Positions 1 to 7,928 of a stretch of DNA of 34,041 nt are shown piece by piece. The position numbers were made by a program, and so were the translations under genes. Below the pieces are notes generated by a model, which worked only from the letters and a program-made list of their open reading frames with translations, was not told the origin of the DNA and did no database searches. Source of the stretch: Clostridia bacterium (GTDB taxonomy: Bacteria; Bacillota; Clostridia; Oscillospirales; Acutalibacteraceae); assembly GCA_900752115.1 (NCBI GenBank), contig CAADUC010000089.1, forward strand, positions 1 through 34,041, read 5' to 3'. Each line of letters opens with the position of its first letter. Positions within the stretch are counted from its first letter, which is position 1.

Positions 1-338
1 CCGGTCTTCTTTCCGGCCCGTACGGCGGGAGTCTCGGGGCCTTTTTCTCCGCCCTCGATCGCGGCGAAAGCGCCGCTGTCTCCCTCTGGGACGCGTACGC
101 GCCGTGTCTGGCTGCCGCAGCGAACAATCTGCATATGGCTTTCGACTGCACGGTGATTCTCGGCGGGTATGTGGGGGCTTTCCTCACGCCGTATATGGAT
201 TCGCTGCGCGCTTTGGCCGCTTCGCTTGATACCTTCGGAGGCGGGGGTTCCTATCTGCAGCCCTGCCGCTGCCGCGGCGAGGCGTCCGCCGTGGGCGCCG
301 CGCTGCTCTATATTGAGCCGTTCATGCAGTCTATCTGA
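1..338 (+). CDS. ROK-family protein, C-terminal part (5' end outside window)
   Basis: The frame is open from base 3 and ends with TGA at 336-338, giving about 111 residues. The segment around DCTVILGGYVGAFLTPYMD and the final EASAVGAALLYIEPFM match the C-terminal half of ROK proteins (sugar kinases and NagC/XylR-type repressors). In that family a beta strand leading to a glycine pair is followed by a helix that closes the nucleotide-binding fold. The part that would separate a kinase (ATP-binding DxGxT) from a repressor (N-terminal helix-turn-helix) lies outside the window. The AraC regulator and amino-sugar kinase next door make a sugar-related role plausible. Family assignment is good; kinase versus regulator is open. 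Confidence 0.7.
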   Translation, partial: GLLSGPYGGSLGAFFSALDRGESAAVSLWDAYAPCLAAAANNLHMAFDCTVILGGYVGAFLTPYMDSLRALAASLDTFGGGGSYLQPCRCRGEASAVGAALLYIEPFMQSI

Positions 339-348
339 GAGAAAAAGA

Positions 349-399
349 GCGGCCTGCTCAGACCTTCGTCTGTGCAGGCCGCGTCTTCGTGCCTTTTTG
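349..399. terminator. Bidirectional intrinsic terminator between convergent genes
   Basis: A long stem (GCGGCCTGC...GCAGGCCGC, 349-382, with an inner CAGAC/GTCTG pairing and a CTTC loop) is followed on the + strand by a T-rich tail at 393-399. On the - strand it is followed by TCTTTTTCTC. It can stop both the ROK gene and the AraC gene. Confidence 0.8.
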
Positions 400-400
400 T

Positions 401-1255
401 CTATTCCTGTTTTTCCTGCCGCCCGCGGCGCAGCCGCTTGCGGTATTCTCCCGGCGATTCGCCGACCGCCTTCTGAAAGACCTGTGCGAAATATGACTGC
501 GAGGAAAAGCCCACGATTCCCGCGATCTCCGAAATGGAATGGCTTGTGTCCCGCAGCAGGACGCGCGCCTCCTCCACCCGGCGGGAATTGAGATAATTGA
601 TGGGGGACAGGCCTATGTATTCGCGGAACGCATGCGCCAGATAGTATTTGTTCAGCTGGCTTACCTCCGCGAGATGATCCAGCGAGAGAGGCTGCCGGAA
701 GTTCGCGTCGATGTACCGCTTGACTGCGGAGCATTCCCGGGCCGTCCGCTTCGGGGCCGTGACGGTAAGCTCCTGTGGGTGCGCGCGCCTGAGAAACACC
801 AAAAAGGATTCAAACGCGTGGCAGCACAGCTGCTCGTAATCCGGCAGATGGTTTTCAAATTCCGCGAGGAGCAGACGCAGGAAAAACCGAACCTCACTCC
901 GGCTCTGGCGGCAATGAAACAGGCTGCAGCTGTTCCACATTCCGCTGCCGGCGGGATCCATGCAAAGACCTTCCACCCCGAAGGAAACGTATTCCACCGT
1001 TCCCGGCCCGCGCGGCCGTTCCGTGTGATTGACTTCGGGGTTAATCACGATCAGATCATCCTCGTGAAGGGAATATGGTTCGCCCTCCGCCTGAAAATCA
1101 ATTTCCCCGCGGAGGACATAGAAAAATTCGGCGTAAGGATGAGAATGCGGCGTGCCGCTCCACTCTCCTTCATATTTGGAAGAGGCGGCGTGTAACAGGC
1201 TGACATTGATGACTGTGCTGCTTTGAGTGTGCAGCGTAAATGGAATATTGCTCAT
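401..1255 (-). CDS. AraC-family transcriptional regulator with cupin sensor domain
   Basis: This is a 284-residue protein. The N-terminal part (about residues 15-110) carries a cupin-type AraC ligand-binding domain with HSHPYAEFFYVLRGEIDF and an acidic DDLIVINP strand. The last 100 residues hold two helix-turn-helix motifs, from SLDHLAEVSQLNKYYLAHAF to SISEIAGIVGFSSQSYFAQVF, with the typical PGEYRKR ending. The start at 1255 is chosen over the in-frame ATG at 1327 because AAAGGGG lies about six bases upstream of it, and a good promoter exists at 1340-1368. AraC proteins of this layout usually activate sugar-utilisation genes when a sugar binds the cupin domain. The divergent amino-sugar kinase is the obvious candidate target, but this is inferred from position only. 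Confidence 0.9.
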   Translation of the reverse strand: MSNIPFTLHTQSSTVINVSLLHAASSKYEGEWSGTPHSHPYAEFFYVLRGEIDFQAEGEPYSLHEDDLIVINPEVNHTERPRGPGTVEYVSFGVEGLCMDPAGSGMWNSCSLFHCRQSRSEVRFFLRLLLAEFENHLPDYEQLCCHAFESFLVFLRRAHPQELTVTAPKRTARECSAVKRYIDANFRQPLSLDHLAEVSQLNKYYLAHAFREYIGLSPINYLNSRRVEEARVLLRDTSHSISEIAGIVGFSSQSYFAQVFQKAVGESPGEYRKRLRRGRQEKQE

Positions 1256-1339
1256 GGCGATCCCCTTTCGAAGCGGCCTGCATGCGCTTTGAAGAGCAGG
1301 CGGCGGCAGAAGATTGAAATGATGCAATTCATTTGTATT

Positions 1340-1368
1340 ATTATACTCTGTTTTCCCCGGTAAGGCAA
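1340..1368 (-). promoter_or_regulatory. SigA-type promoter of the AraC gene
   Basis: On the - strand TTGCCT (1363-1368) is followed after 17 bases by a perfect TATAAT (1340-1345). Transcription would start near 1333, giving a leader of about 80 bases. Confidence 0.6.
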
Positions 1369-1500
1369 TCGGTTTCTATCAAAATAACATAAAAACAGTG
1401 CAGAAAATTCTATAATATTGTGAGAATATTGCTAAAATTGTCGCCTGGACGATAGAAAAACAAAAACAATAAATATAAAGCAAAAAAATGGGACAGGGCT

Positions 1501-1528
1501 TTGCAACCGTGTCGGAAAGAGGTATACT
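1501..1528 (+). promoter_or_regulatory. SigA-type promoter for the leader and amino-sugar kinase
   Basis: TTGCAA (1501-1506) and TATACT (1523-1528) are 16 bases apart. The transcript would begin near 1535 and carry a leader of about 170 bases before the kinase. Further upstream, at 1414-1430, the AT-rich spacer between the divergent genes holds AATATT-GTGAG-AATATT, a symmetrical element that could be an operator. Nothing else gene-like is seen between the AraC start and 1622. Confidence 0.5.
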
Positions 1529-1581
1529 AAACAAATACGGCAAAGGAAAAACAACTCTCCGGACGTCCGCACGCGGTTTGG

Positions 1582-1665
1582 GCGGGCCGAACAGGAGACG
1601 GTTATCAGGAGGAATAAGCGACATGATGCAATGGATTCCGGCGGGCTGGCTGGCCCGCTCTTTTT
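1582..1665 (+). promoter_or_regulatory. Possible attenuator: intrinsic terminator with an alternative upstream pairing partner
   Basis: GCGGGC (1641-1646), a six-base loop and GCCCGC (1653-1658) form a perfect stem followed by TCTTTTTG (1659-1665), an intrinsic terminator signature about 40 bases before the kinase start. An upstream GCGGGCC at 1582-1588 is complementary to the same right arm (GGCCCGC, 1652-1658), so the arm could pair with either partner. The hairpin lies inside a short ORF (1623-1709) with a strong ribosome binding site, so translation of that ORF would prevent the hairpin from folding. The sequence elements are plain; a regulatory role is inference. Confidence 0.45.
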
Positions 1666-1709
1666 GCGGCGGAGACTTTCCGTCCGCGGCGGGGAGGGAT
1701 GCGGCATGA
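1623..1709 (+). CDS. 28-codon leader ORF overlapping the kinase start
   Basis: AGGAGGA at 1607-1613 sits nine bases before ATG 1623, which is the best ribosome binding site in this leader. The ORF encodes a 28-residue peptide starting MMQWIPAGWLARSF and ends in TGA at 1707-1709, overlapping the kinase ATG (1706) as ATGA. That overlap usually means translational coupling. The peptide is not recognised. It has two tryptophans but no run of one amino acid, so classical amino-acid attenuation is not suggested. It covers the terminator-like hairpin at 1641-1665. It may be a real leader peptide or simply a ribosome-loading device. Confidence 0.4.
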   Translation: MMQWIPAGWLARSFCGGDFPSAAGRDAA

Positions 1710-2815
1710 ACCGGGAAATGGTGTACGCGGTTCTCGCCTGCTATCAGTTTGACGGTCCCGTTCTCAGCTGCGAGCCCTGCGGCAGCGGACATATCAACGA
1801 AACCTATCGAGTGACCTGCGGGCTGCAGGAGGGGAAAACGCGCCGCTATGTGCTGCAGCGCATGAACCGTTCCGTGTTTGCGGACATTGACGGGCTGATG
1901 GAAAACGTGGCGAACGTGACGTCCTATCTTCGCAGACGGCTTCTGCTCAGCGGCGGCGACCCGGAGCGCGGAACGATGAATCTTGTTTTGACTCGAACGG
2001 GAGAAAATTACCGCACGGATCCGCAGGGCGGATGCTGGCGTGTGTTCCATTTTATCGAAGACGCCGTTTGTCTTGACCGTGTGGAAAAACCGCAGGATTT
2101 TTATGAGTCTGCGGTGGCTTTCGGCAGCTTCCAGCGGCTGCTTGCGGAATATCCGGCGCAGACGCTTCACGAGACGATTCCGAATTTCCACAATACGATC
2201 AGCCGTTTCCGCGATTTTGAACGCGCGGTGGAGCGGGACGCCTGCGGACGGGCGGATTCCGTGCGTGAGGAGATTGCCTTCGCGATGGAGCGGCGCGAGG
2301 AGGCCGGCACGCTTGTGCGTATGCAGGAAGACGGGCTGCTGCCTCTGCGCGTGACGCACAACGACACCAAGCTCAACAACGTCATGCTCGATCGGGAGAC
2401 CGGCAAGGGGCTTTGCGTGATTGACCTCGACACGGTGATGCCGGGGCTTGCGGTCAACGATTTCGGCGATTCCATTCGTTTCGGCGCGAGCACCGCGGAC
2501 GAGGACGAACGCGATCTTTCGAAGGTGGAGATGGATCTTTCGTTGTTTGAGCTTTACACGAAGGGCTTTCTGGAGGGCTGCGGCGGCAGCCTGACAGAAG
2601 CGGAAATCGGTGCGATGCCTATGGCGGCAAAGCTGATGACGCTCGAATGCGGCATTCGCTTCCTTGGGGACTACCTCGACGGCGACCGCTATTTCCGTAT
2701 ACACCGGGAGGGGCAGAATCTGGATCGCGCCCGCACACAGTTCAAGCTTGTGGCGGACATGGAGAAAAAGTGGGACGCGATGCACGAGTCCGTCCGTCGC
2801 GTGGCGGGCTTGTAA
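1706..2815 (+). CDS. nahK: N-acetylhexosamine 1-kinase (aminoglycoside-phosphotransferase fold)
   Basis: This 369-residue cytosolic kinase has the APH/choline-kinase fold. Near residue 40 there is a nucleotide-binding lobe (RYVLQRMN). The catalytic loop is THNDTKLNNVML, followed by VIDLDTVMPGLAVNDFGD, where the metal-binding aspartate lies, and then SIRFGAST. This signature matches the NahK/LnpB kinases that phosphorylate GlcNAc or GalNAc at C1 in the lacto-N-biose/galacto-N-biose salvage pathway. The start at 1706 has GGGGAGGG seven bases upstream and overlaps the leader ORF; an in-frame ATG at 1631 lacks comparable support. The partner genes of the pathway (phosphorylase, UDP-sugar transferase) are not in the window, so the exact sugar is inferred from sequence resemblance alone. 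Confidence 0.8.
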   Translation: MNREMVYAVLACYQFDGPVLSCEPCGSGHINETYRVTCGLQEGKTRRYVLQRMNRSVFADIDGLMENVANVTSYLRRRLLLSGGDPERGTMNLVLTRTGENYRTDPQGGCWRVFHFIEDAVCLDRVEKPQDFYESAVAFGSFQRLLAEYPAQTLHETIPNFHNTISRFRDFERAVERDACGRADSVREEIAFAMERREEAGTLVRMQEDGLLPLRVTHNDTKLNNVMLDRETGKGLCVIDLDTVMPGLAVNDFGDSIRFGASTADEDERDLSKVEMDLSLFELYTKGFLEGCGGSLTEAEIGAMPMAAKLMTLECGIRFLGDYLDGDRYFRIHREGQNLDRARTQFKLVADMEKKWDAMHESVRRVAGL

Positions 2816-2990
2816 GCGGGAGGACACGCGGAACAATCGCGCTCCGCACGGGAGCGTGAGAAAATGAGCCGTATGGGGACTTTACGATGTTTGCTTCGCG
2901 CTGTGCGGGCAACAGGAGCATGCACGGCAGCAGCCGGATTTTCCGGAGACAGGATGGGGCTGAAAACGGCAGGGGAAAGGGAGAATATTT

Positions 2991-4334
2991 GTGCACACGA
3001 AAAGCAGAACACAGTGGGCCTCCAAGCTTGGATTTGTCCTTGCAACGGCCGGAGCGGCCATCGGTCTGGGAAACCTGTGGAAGTTTCCGTATTTGATGGG
3101 CAAAAACGGCGGTCTTCAATTTTTGATTGCCTATCTTGTTTTTGTCGTCATTCTCGGTGTGCCGGTCATGATCACCGAGATGAGCATCGGTCAGATGACG
3201 GAGCAGAGCCCCGTAAACGCATACCGCAAGCTCAACAAAAAGGCCTCGTTCATCGGATTCCTTGGAATTCTGGCTGCTTTTATCATTCTGTCGTACTACA
3301 GTGTGATCGGCGGATGGATTCTCAAGTATATTGCGTCATATGTGACGACGCTTTCCGCTCCGGCTGATTTTGTCGCCTACACCGCCGAGCCGGTGGAACC
3401 CGTTGTCTGGCATTTTGTTTTCATGCTGGCAACCTGCCTGATTTGCTATCTTGGCACGAAGGGAATTGAGAAGGCGTCCTCCTTCATGATGCCGGTGCTC
3501 TTCCTGATTCTGCTTGTTATCATTGTGCGCTCCGTCACTCTGCCGAACGCGGGACTGGGCCTTTCGTTTATCTTTGCAAACACGGAGAGCCAGTTCAGCC
3601 TCAGCTCGCTTTCCGCGGCTTTGGGACAGGTGTTTTACTCGCTGAGCCTGTGCATGGGCATTACGCTTACGTATGGCAGCTATCTGAAAAAGGGCGAGAA
3701 TATTCCGAAGTCCTGCGCAACCGTCGCGGCTCTCGACACCGGCGCAGCCGTGATGGCCGGTATCGCGATTTTCCCCGCTGTTTTCTCCTTCGGGCTGGAG
3801 CCCGCTCAGGGAGAAACTCTTATTTTCGGTACGCTGCCGAAGGTCTTCGAATCGATGCAGGGCGGTCCGATTTTTGCAATTCTCTTTTTCTTCCTGATGT
3901 TCTTCGCGGCCCTGACTTCCGCTATCGCTCTGCTTGAGACGGTCGTCTCCTTCGCGATAGACTGCCTCCACTGGAGCCGCCGGCGTGCCGTCTTCATTAT
4001 CGGCGCGCTCGTATTCCTTCTCGGCGTTCCGAGCGCTCTGTCGAGCGGCCCGCTCGGGGACGTTACCATCCTCGGCTACTCGGTGTTTGCTTTCATGGGG
4101 GTGCTGACAGACAATATTATTATGCCGATTGGCGGTATTTCCATGTGCATTTTTGTCGGGTGGATTTGGGGTCCGAAGCATGTCATTGATCACATCGAGC
4201 AGAACTCCGGGACGTTCCGCCTGAAAAAGGCCTGGCTTTTCTGCATCCGGATTCTCACTCCCATCCTGATTGTCATTGTCACCGTTGCCGGATTCCTTTC
4301 CGTTTACGGCCATCTTTCCGGTACGGGGGCCTAA
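2991..4334 (+). CDS. Sodium:neurotransmitter symporter (NSS/SNF) family amino acid transporter
   Basis: This 447-residue membrane protein has about 11 hydrophobic segments, like the short bacterial NSS members such as MhsT. The first helix, LATAGAAIGLGNLWKFPY, is the family's unwound sodium- and substrate-binding segment. ILSYYSVIGGWIL corresponds to helix 3 with its gating tyrosine. It should import an amino acid with sodium. The start is GTG at 2991, placed seven bases after AGGGAG; the N-terminus then aligns directly into QWASKLGF, as usual for the family. The 175 bases between the kinase and this gene hold a short GC hairpin but no clear promoter, so co-transcription with the kinase is possible. 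The substrate cannot be read from sequence. Confidence 0.9.
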   Translation: MHTKSRTQWASKLGFVLATAGAAIGLGNLWKFPYLMGKNGGLQFLIAYLVFVVILGVPVMITEMSIGQMTEQSPVNAYRKLNKKASFIGFLGILAAFIILSYYSVIGGWILKYIASYVTTLSAPADFVAYTAEPVEPVVWHFVFMLATCLICYLGTKGIEKASSFMMPVLFLILLVIIVRSVTLPNAGLGLSFIFANTESQFSLSSLSAALGQVFYSLSLCMGITLTYGSYLKKGENIPKSCATVAALDTGAAVMAGIAIFPAVFSFGLEPAQGETLIFGTLPKVFESMQGGPIFAILFFFLMFFAALTSAIALLETVVSFAIDCLHWSRRRAVFIIGALVFLLGVPSALSSGPLGDVTILGYSVFAFMGVLTDNIIMPIGGISMCIFVGWIWGPKHVIDHIEQNSGTFRLKKAWLFCIRILTPILIVIVTVAGFLSVYGHLSGTGA

Positions 4335-4361
4335 TGCAGGAAAAGCGGTGTCCATGATTTT

Positions 4362-4398
4362 CCCGCCGTGTACCTTTGCGGTATGCGGCGGGATTTTT
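4362..4398 (+). terminator. Intrinsic terminator after the NSS transporter
   Basis: CCCGCCG (4362-4368) pairs with CGGCGGG (4386-4392), with a GTACC/GGTAT extension inside. The stem is followed by ATTTTTGTTTTCTTTT. Confidence 0.8.
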
Positions 4399-4527
4399 GT
4401 TTTCTTTTACGCCTAAGAAATAAAAAAATTATTTTCTATTCCTGTAACTTTTTGACAAGATGCAGCGTCTACTCAGTGTGAGAGTCCATTGTTCACGGGC
4501 CTGTGTGCCCGCAGAGGAGGGAGAAGG

Positions 4528-5034
4528 ATGAAACGCTTTCTTGCTTTTGCTGCTGTGTGCGCTCTCTGTTTGGTTTCTGCGGCCTGCGCTCCGGAAACGT
4601 CTTCTGCTGCCGTTTCGGAGAGCGCTTCCGATCCCATGGGCAGCGCGTCGGTTTCCGCGGAGGAAAAGGGAGAACTGTCCGACTGGGGAGTGACGCTTTC
4701 TGTCACGTCTGCTTCTGCGTCCGGTTTGTCCTATGTCTGGGAGCGGTCGGGAGGAACGGCGGAGGGAGAACTCTCGACAGGGAGCTGGTATGACGTCCGC
4801 CGGCTTGAAAACGGTGAGTGGACCGCGCTGCCGTATCAGCTTGACAATGTCGGCTGGGATGCGATGGCCGTCATCCTTCCCGAGGACGGCACGTCTGAGT
4901 CGGAAGTGGATTGGGAATGGCTTTACGGTTCCCTTCCCGCCGGGGAGTATCAGTTTGTCAAGGAGGTTATGCTTTCCCGCGGTACGGGGGACTACGATAA
5001 GCAAGAAATTTGTGCCCCGTTTACTGTTGAATAA
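4528..5034 (+). CDS. Secreted lipoprotein with a bacterial Ig-like (Big_14-type) domain
   Basis: This is a 168-residue protein. It begins MKRFLAFAAVCALCLVSAAC, a signal peptide ending in a lipobox-like SAAC, with serine at -3 instead of the usual leucine or valine. It is followed by a Ser/Ala-rich spacer. The rest, with YVWERSGG, ENGEWTALPY and DWEWLYGSLPAGEYQFVKEV, matches the Ig-like beta-sandwich common in Firmicute lipoproteins (Big_14 type: Trp, then WxxxYGxLxxGxYR/Q). It should sit on the outer face of the membrane. Its binding partner is unknown. AGGAGGGAGAAGG precedes the ATG at 4528; an earlier in-frame start at 4489 would lengthen the N-terminus ahead of the signal peptide. It lies just upstream of the ABC operon but is separated by 192 bases. 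Confidence 0.7.
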   Translation: MKRFLAFAAVCALCLVSAACAPETSSAAVSESASDPMGSASVSAEEKGELSDWGVTLSVTSASASGLSYVWERSGGTAEGELSTGSWYDVRRLENGEWTALPYQLDNVGWDAMAVILPEDGTSESEVDWEWLYGSLPAGEYQFVKEVMLSRGTGDYDKQEICAPFTVE

Positions 5035-5226
5035 ATTTCTTACAATTTGTTCATTTCTAGAGCAATTCTCCGATAAATATGGTAGAATAGCCGCAGAAAG
5101 CTGCAGAAAGGCTGCAGCGCGTGCCGCCTGGCATTCGGAAGCACACAGCCGGGCGACCGGAGGGAGCGTGCGCGAATTGCTGACCGCAGGTCCCGCAGGC
5201 GCGGGGAAAGGGGAAGGAGAGAGGCG

Positions 5227-5964
5227 ATGAGCCTGATCAGCGTGCAGGGAGTCCGGAAAGTGTACCGGGTGGACAGGGAGCGAATTGTCGCGCTCAGCGG
5301 CGTTTCGCTCGACATTGAGGAGGGCGAAATCTGCTGTATCCTCGGTACTTCCGGTTCCGGAAAATCAACCTTGCTGAATATCATGGCGGGGCTGGAAAAG
5401 CCCTCGCGGGGAAGAATTACCATTGCCGGAACGGATGTGACCGGCTTCTCTGAGCGCCAGTGGGCGCTCTTCCGGCAGAAAAACATCGGGTTTGTCTTTC
5501 AGTCGTACAATCTTCTGCCGACGCTTACAGCCCTTGAGAATGTCGCCATGCCCCTCGTTTTTCGGGGGACGGGAAGAGGAAAGCGGATGCAGGAGGCAAC
5601 GAAAATGCTCAAGGCCGTCGGTCTTGGCTCGCGGATGTCTCACCGGCCGACGCAGATGTCCGGCGGTCAGCAGCAGCGTGTCGGCATTGCCCGCGCTTTC
5701 GTCTCGCATCCGAAGATCGTTTTTGCCGACGAACCGACCGGCAATCTCGACAGTAAGACGAGCAGCGAGGTTATGGGCATCATGGTGGGGATGGCCCGCC
5801 GCTACCACGAGACGCTGATCGTCGTGACCCATGACCGGGAGATCGCCCGGTTCGGCGACCGGCTGATAGAAATTCACGACGGTCTTGTTCGCTATGACAG
5901 CCGTCTCGCACCGAGGCCCGCATGGGGCCCGGACATTGAGGAGGAAAGGAAGGCCCAGGCATGA
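5227..5964 (+). CDS. ABC transporter ATP-binding protein, MacB/LolD type
   Basis: This 245-residue cytoplasmic ATPase has Walker A GTSGSGKST, Q-loop region VFQSYNLLPTLTALENV, signature MSGGQQQRVGIARAF, Walker B IVFADEPTGNLD and switch histidine VTHD. The NLLPTLTALENV stretch and overall length are typical of type VII (MacB/LolD/FtsE-like) systems, which act as mechanotransducers rather than classical importers. GGAAGGAGAG precedes the start. It overlaps the next gene by ATGA at 5961-5964, so the three genes are translationally coupled. Upstream, a -10-like TAGAAT (5083-5088) lies beside a short repeat (GCAGAAAGCT/GCAGAAAGGCT, 5092-5112), but I could not find a convincing -35 box. Confidence 0.93.
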   Translation: MSLISVQGVRKVYRVDRERIVALSGVSLDIEEGEICCILGTSGSGKSTLLNIMAGLEKPSRGRITIAGTDVTGFSERQWALFRQKNIGFVFQSYNLLPTLTALENVAMPLVFRGTGRGKRMQEATKMLKAVGLGSRMSHRPTQMSGGQQQRVGIARAFVSHPKIVFADEPTGNLDSKTSSEVMGIMVGMARRYHETLIVVTHDREIARFGDRLIEIHDGLVRYDSRLAPRPAWGPDIEEERKAQA

Positions 5965-7928
5965 AGAGGAAGAATGGGAAAAAGAGTCTTTTTACAGGCG
6001 GAGCGCTCGCTCTTGCCCTTGCGCTCCTGATGACGATCGGACTGCTTCCTGCGGTTCCCGCGCAGGCGGCAGTGAATGTTGAAAACATGAAAATTACGTA
6101 TCAGTTGGACAATATAACTTCAGTAGGAAAAGGGATGCCGTTTGGAGCAACATTCTATTTTGATTTTTCTCAATGTGATGACATTGCGCCATCGGGGGCA
6201 AAAGTGACTGTTAGTGCAGCGGGAGTCGCTTTGTCAAAAAAAACATTTGAATTGGAAGAACTTCCTGAAAACACTGATACATCAGTATTTCCAAACAGCA
6301 GTGAAGTGCGATCACTCTATATTCCAGAGCAGTATATGACCAATACGGGCCGATCTGTCGCTACGCTTAAGTTTACCATTACATGGGAAGATACATCAGA
6401 AAATGAAACCTACCGTGCATATGGTCAGAAAACCATTACGGAATGCCAGCTCGACGAAGGCGCGACCTCCGAGCCGGTGGAAGAGAAGAGCAGCCTGATG
6501 GTGGAAAATTATTCCGTCAACAAGGAGAACCTGCGCGAAGGCAACACCTTCGATCTCTCCGTCACGATTCGGAACAATGGGCAGAAGACGTGCAACAATG
6601 TCAACGTCATGCTGCCGACGCTTGACCGGATCACCGTCAACGGTAAACTGAACGTGCAGGTGATTTCCTCGCTCGATCCCGGCGCGACGGCGACCGTCAC
6701 CTTCCCGATGATCTGCGCCGCCTCTATGCCGACGGGCAACGTCAGCGTGCCGATCTCCGTTTCCTCCGACGAGGTGACGGAAAAGACGACGAACGCTTTC
6801 GTCTTTGTCACCGGCACGGCGGACGACCCGGACGATCCCGGTTCAAGCGAAACGCCGGAGATGAAGCCCGTGGTGATTCTCGAGAGCTACGATTACGGCG
6901 GGCAGGCTGTGCTCGGCGGCAAGGAGTTCGAGCTCACCATGAACTTCAAGAACACCAGCCGGACACAGAGCATTGAGAATGCCGTCATCAAGGTGTCCGC
7001 CGTCACGAACGACGCGGGCGCGGGCGCGGCCTTTACCCCCGCGAATTCCTCCAGCACCTTCTACATCGAGAGCATTGCTCCCGGCCAGACGGCGCAGGAA
7101 AAGATCACGCTCCTGCCCAAGGCGGACGCCGCGCCGAATTCTTACTCGATGCAGGTGTCCTTTGATTATGTGTACGGCAAGGATCACACGGCGGCAAACG
7201 ATACCGTGACCTTCTCCATCCCCATCACGCAGGAGGATCGCTTTACCGTTACGCTCGGCGAGATCTACGGTCCCGTCATGCTTGGCGACAGCGTGTATCT
7301 GTCCGCCAATTATGTCAATCAGGGAAAGAGCACCATCTATAACCTCTCCGCCGAGGTGGAGGGTAATTTCACCGCGCTGGACGGTTCGAGCACCTATATC
7401 GGAAACGTTGAGTCCGGCACGGGCGATTACATCGACATGAGCATTTCTCCCAATGAAGTCGGCACGATGGAGGGAAAGATCATCTTTACCTATGAAGATT
7501 CGACCGGCACCCAACAGGTCAAGGAAATGACCTTTGCCTGTGAGGTCATGGAGAATATGTATGTGGATCCCGGCATCGATCCGGGGATGGACCCCGGCAT
7601 GGATCCCGGGATGATGGAGGAGCAGTCCTCCTTCCCGATCTGGGGAATCGTGCTGATCTGCGTCGCGGGTGCGGGCGTCATTGTTCTGCTTGTCCTTGTG
7701 ATTCGCAAAAAGCGCCGCGCGAAGCGGATGCGTCTGTTGGAGGAACTGGAGGAGGACGGGGACGACGCGGACGCGTTTGCCTACGCGCAGCCGCATCAGA
7801 CGCTCCCCGGAGAAACGGCGGAGATCCCGCAGGCCGGCATTCCCGGTGAAGCGCCCGACGTCCCGGCGGCTGCCGATCCGGAGACCGGAGAGCCGCTGCC
7901 CGGGGAAGAGGAGGAGCCGCGCTCATGA
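5961..7928 (+). CDS. Membrane-anchored surface protein of the ABC operon (CARDB/COG1361-like beta-sandwich domains)
   Basis: This 655-residue protein has a signal peptide ending at about VPAQA. Two or three CARDB-like domains follow (motifs such as VTIRNNGQKTCNNVNVMLP, LTMNFKNTSRTQSIENAVI and SANYVNQGKSTIYNLSAEV). Next come a short DPGM repeat, one membrane helix (PIWGIVLICVAGAGVIVLLV) with a KKRRAKR stop-transfer, and an acidic cytoplasmic tail. It sits between the ATPase and the permease with ATGA overlaps at both ends, so it is probably the extracellular adaptor of that transporter. It occupies the position where Gram-negative MacAB systems have a MacA-type adaptor. The DNA for residues about 37-160 (6075-6440) is far more AT-rich than the rest of the gene. 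The role is inferred from the operon; the domain calls are by pattern only. Confidence 0.75.
   Translation: MKRKNGKKSLFTGGALALALALLMTIGLLPAVPAQAAVNVENMKITYQLDNITSVGKGMPFGATFYFDFSQCDDIAPSGAKVTVSAAGVALSKKTFELEELPENTDTSVFPNSSEVRSLYIPEQYMTNTGRSVATLKFTITWEDTSENETYRAYGQKTITECQLDEGATSEPVEEKSSLMVENYSVNKENLREGNTFDLSVTIRNNGQKTCNNVNVMLPTLDRITVNGKLNVQVISSLDPGATATVTFPMICAASMPTGNVSVPISVSSDEVTEKTTNAFVFVTGTADDPDDPGSSETPEMKPVVILESYDYGGQAVLGGKEFELTMNFKNTSRTQSIENAVIKVSAVTNDAGAGAAFTPANSSSTFYIESIAPGQTAQEKITLLPKADAAPNSYSMQVSFDYVYGKDHTAANDTVTFSIPITQEDRFTVTLGEIYGPVMLGDSVYLSANYVNQGKSTIYNLSAEVEGNFTALDGSSTYIGNVESGTGDYIDMSISPNEVGTMEGKIIFTYEDSTGTQQVKEMTFACEVMENMYVDPGIDPGMDPGMDPGMMEEQSSFPIWGIVLICVAGAGVIVLLVLVIRKKRRAKRMRLLEELEEDGDDADAFAYAQPHQTLPGETAEIPQAGIPGEAPDVPAAADPETGEPLPGEEEEPRS
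7566..7613 (+). repeat. Four 12-base tandem repeats encoding DPG(I/M)
   Basis: Four in-frame units of the form GAYCCSGGSATS encode DPGI-DPGM-DPGM-DPGM just outside the membrane helix of the surface protein. They probably form a flexible spacer whose length could vary by slippage or recombination between strains. Confidence 0.85.

Noticed and set aside
1379..2836. A 485-codon open frame on the - strand
   Set aside because: It is the shadow of the kinase gene, without a ribosome binding site or recognisable domain.
4450..4480. TTGACA upstream of the Ig-like lipoprotein as a promoter
   Set aside because: No acceptable -10 hexamer at 16-18 bases downstream (the sequence there is AGTGTG).
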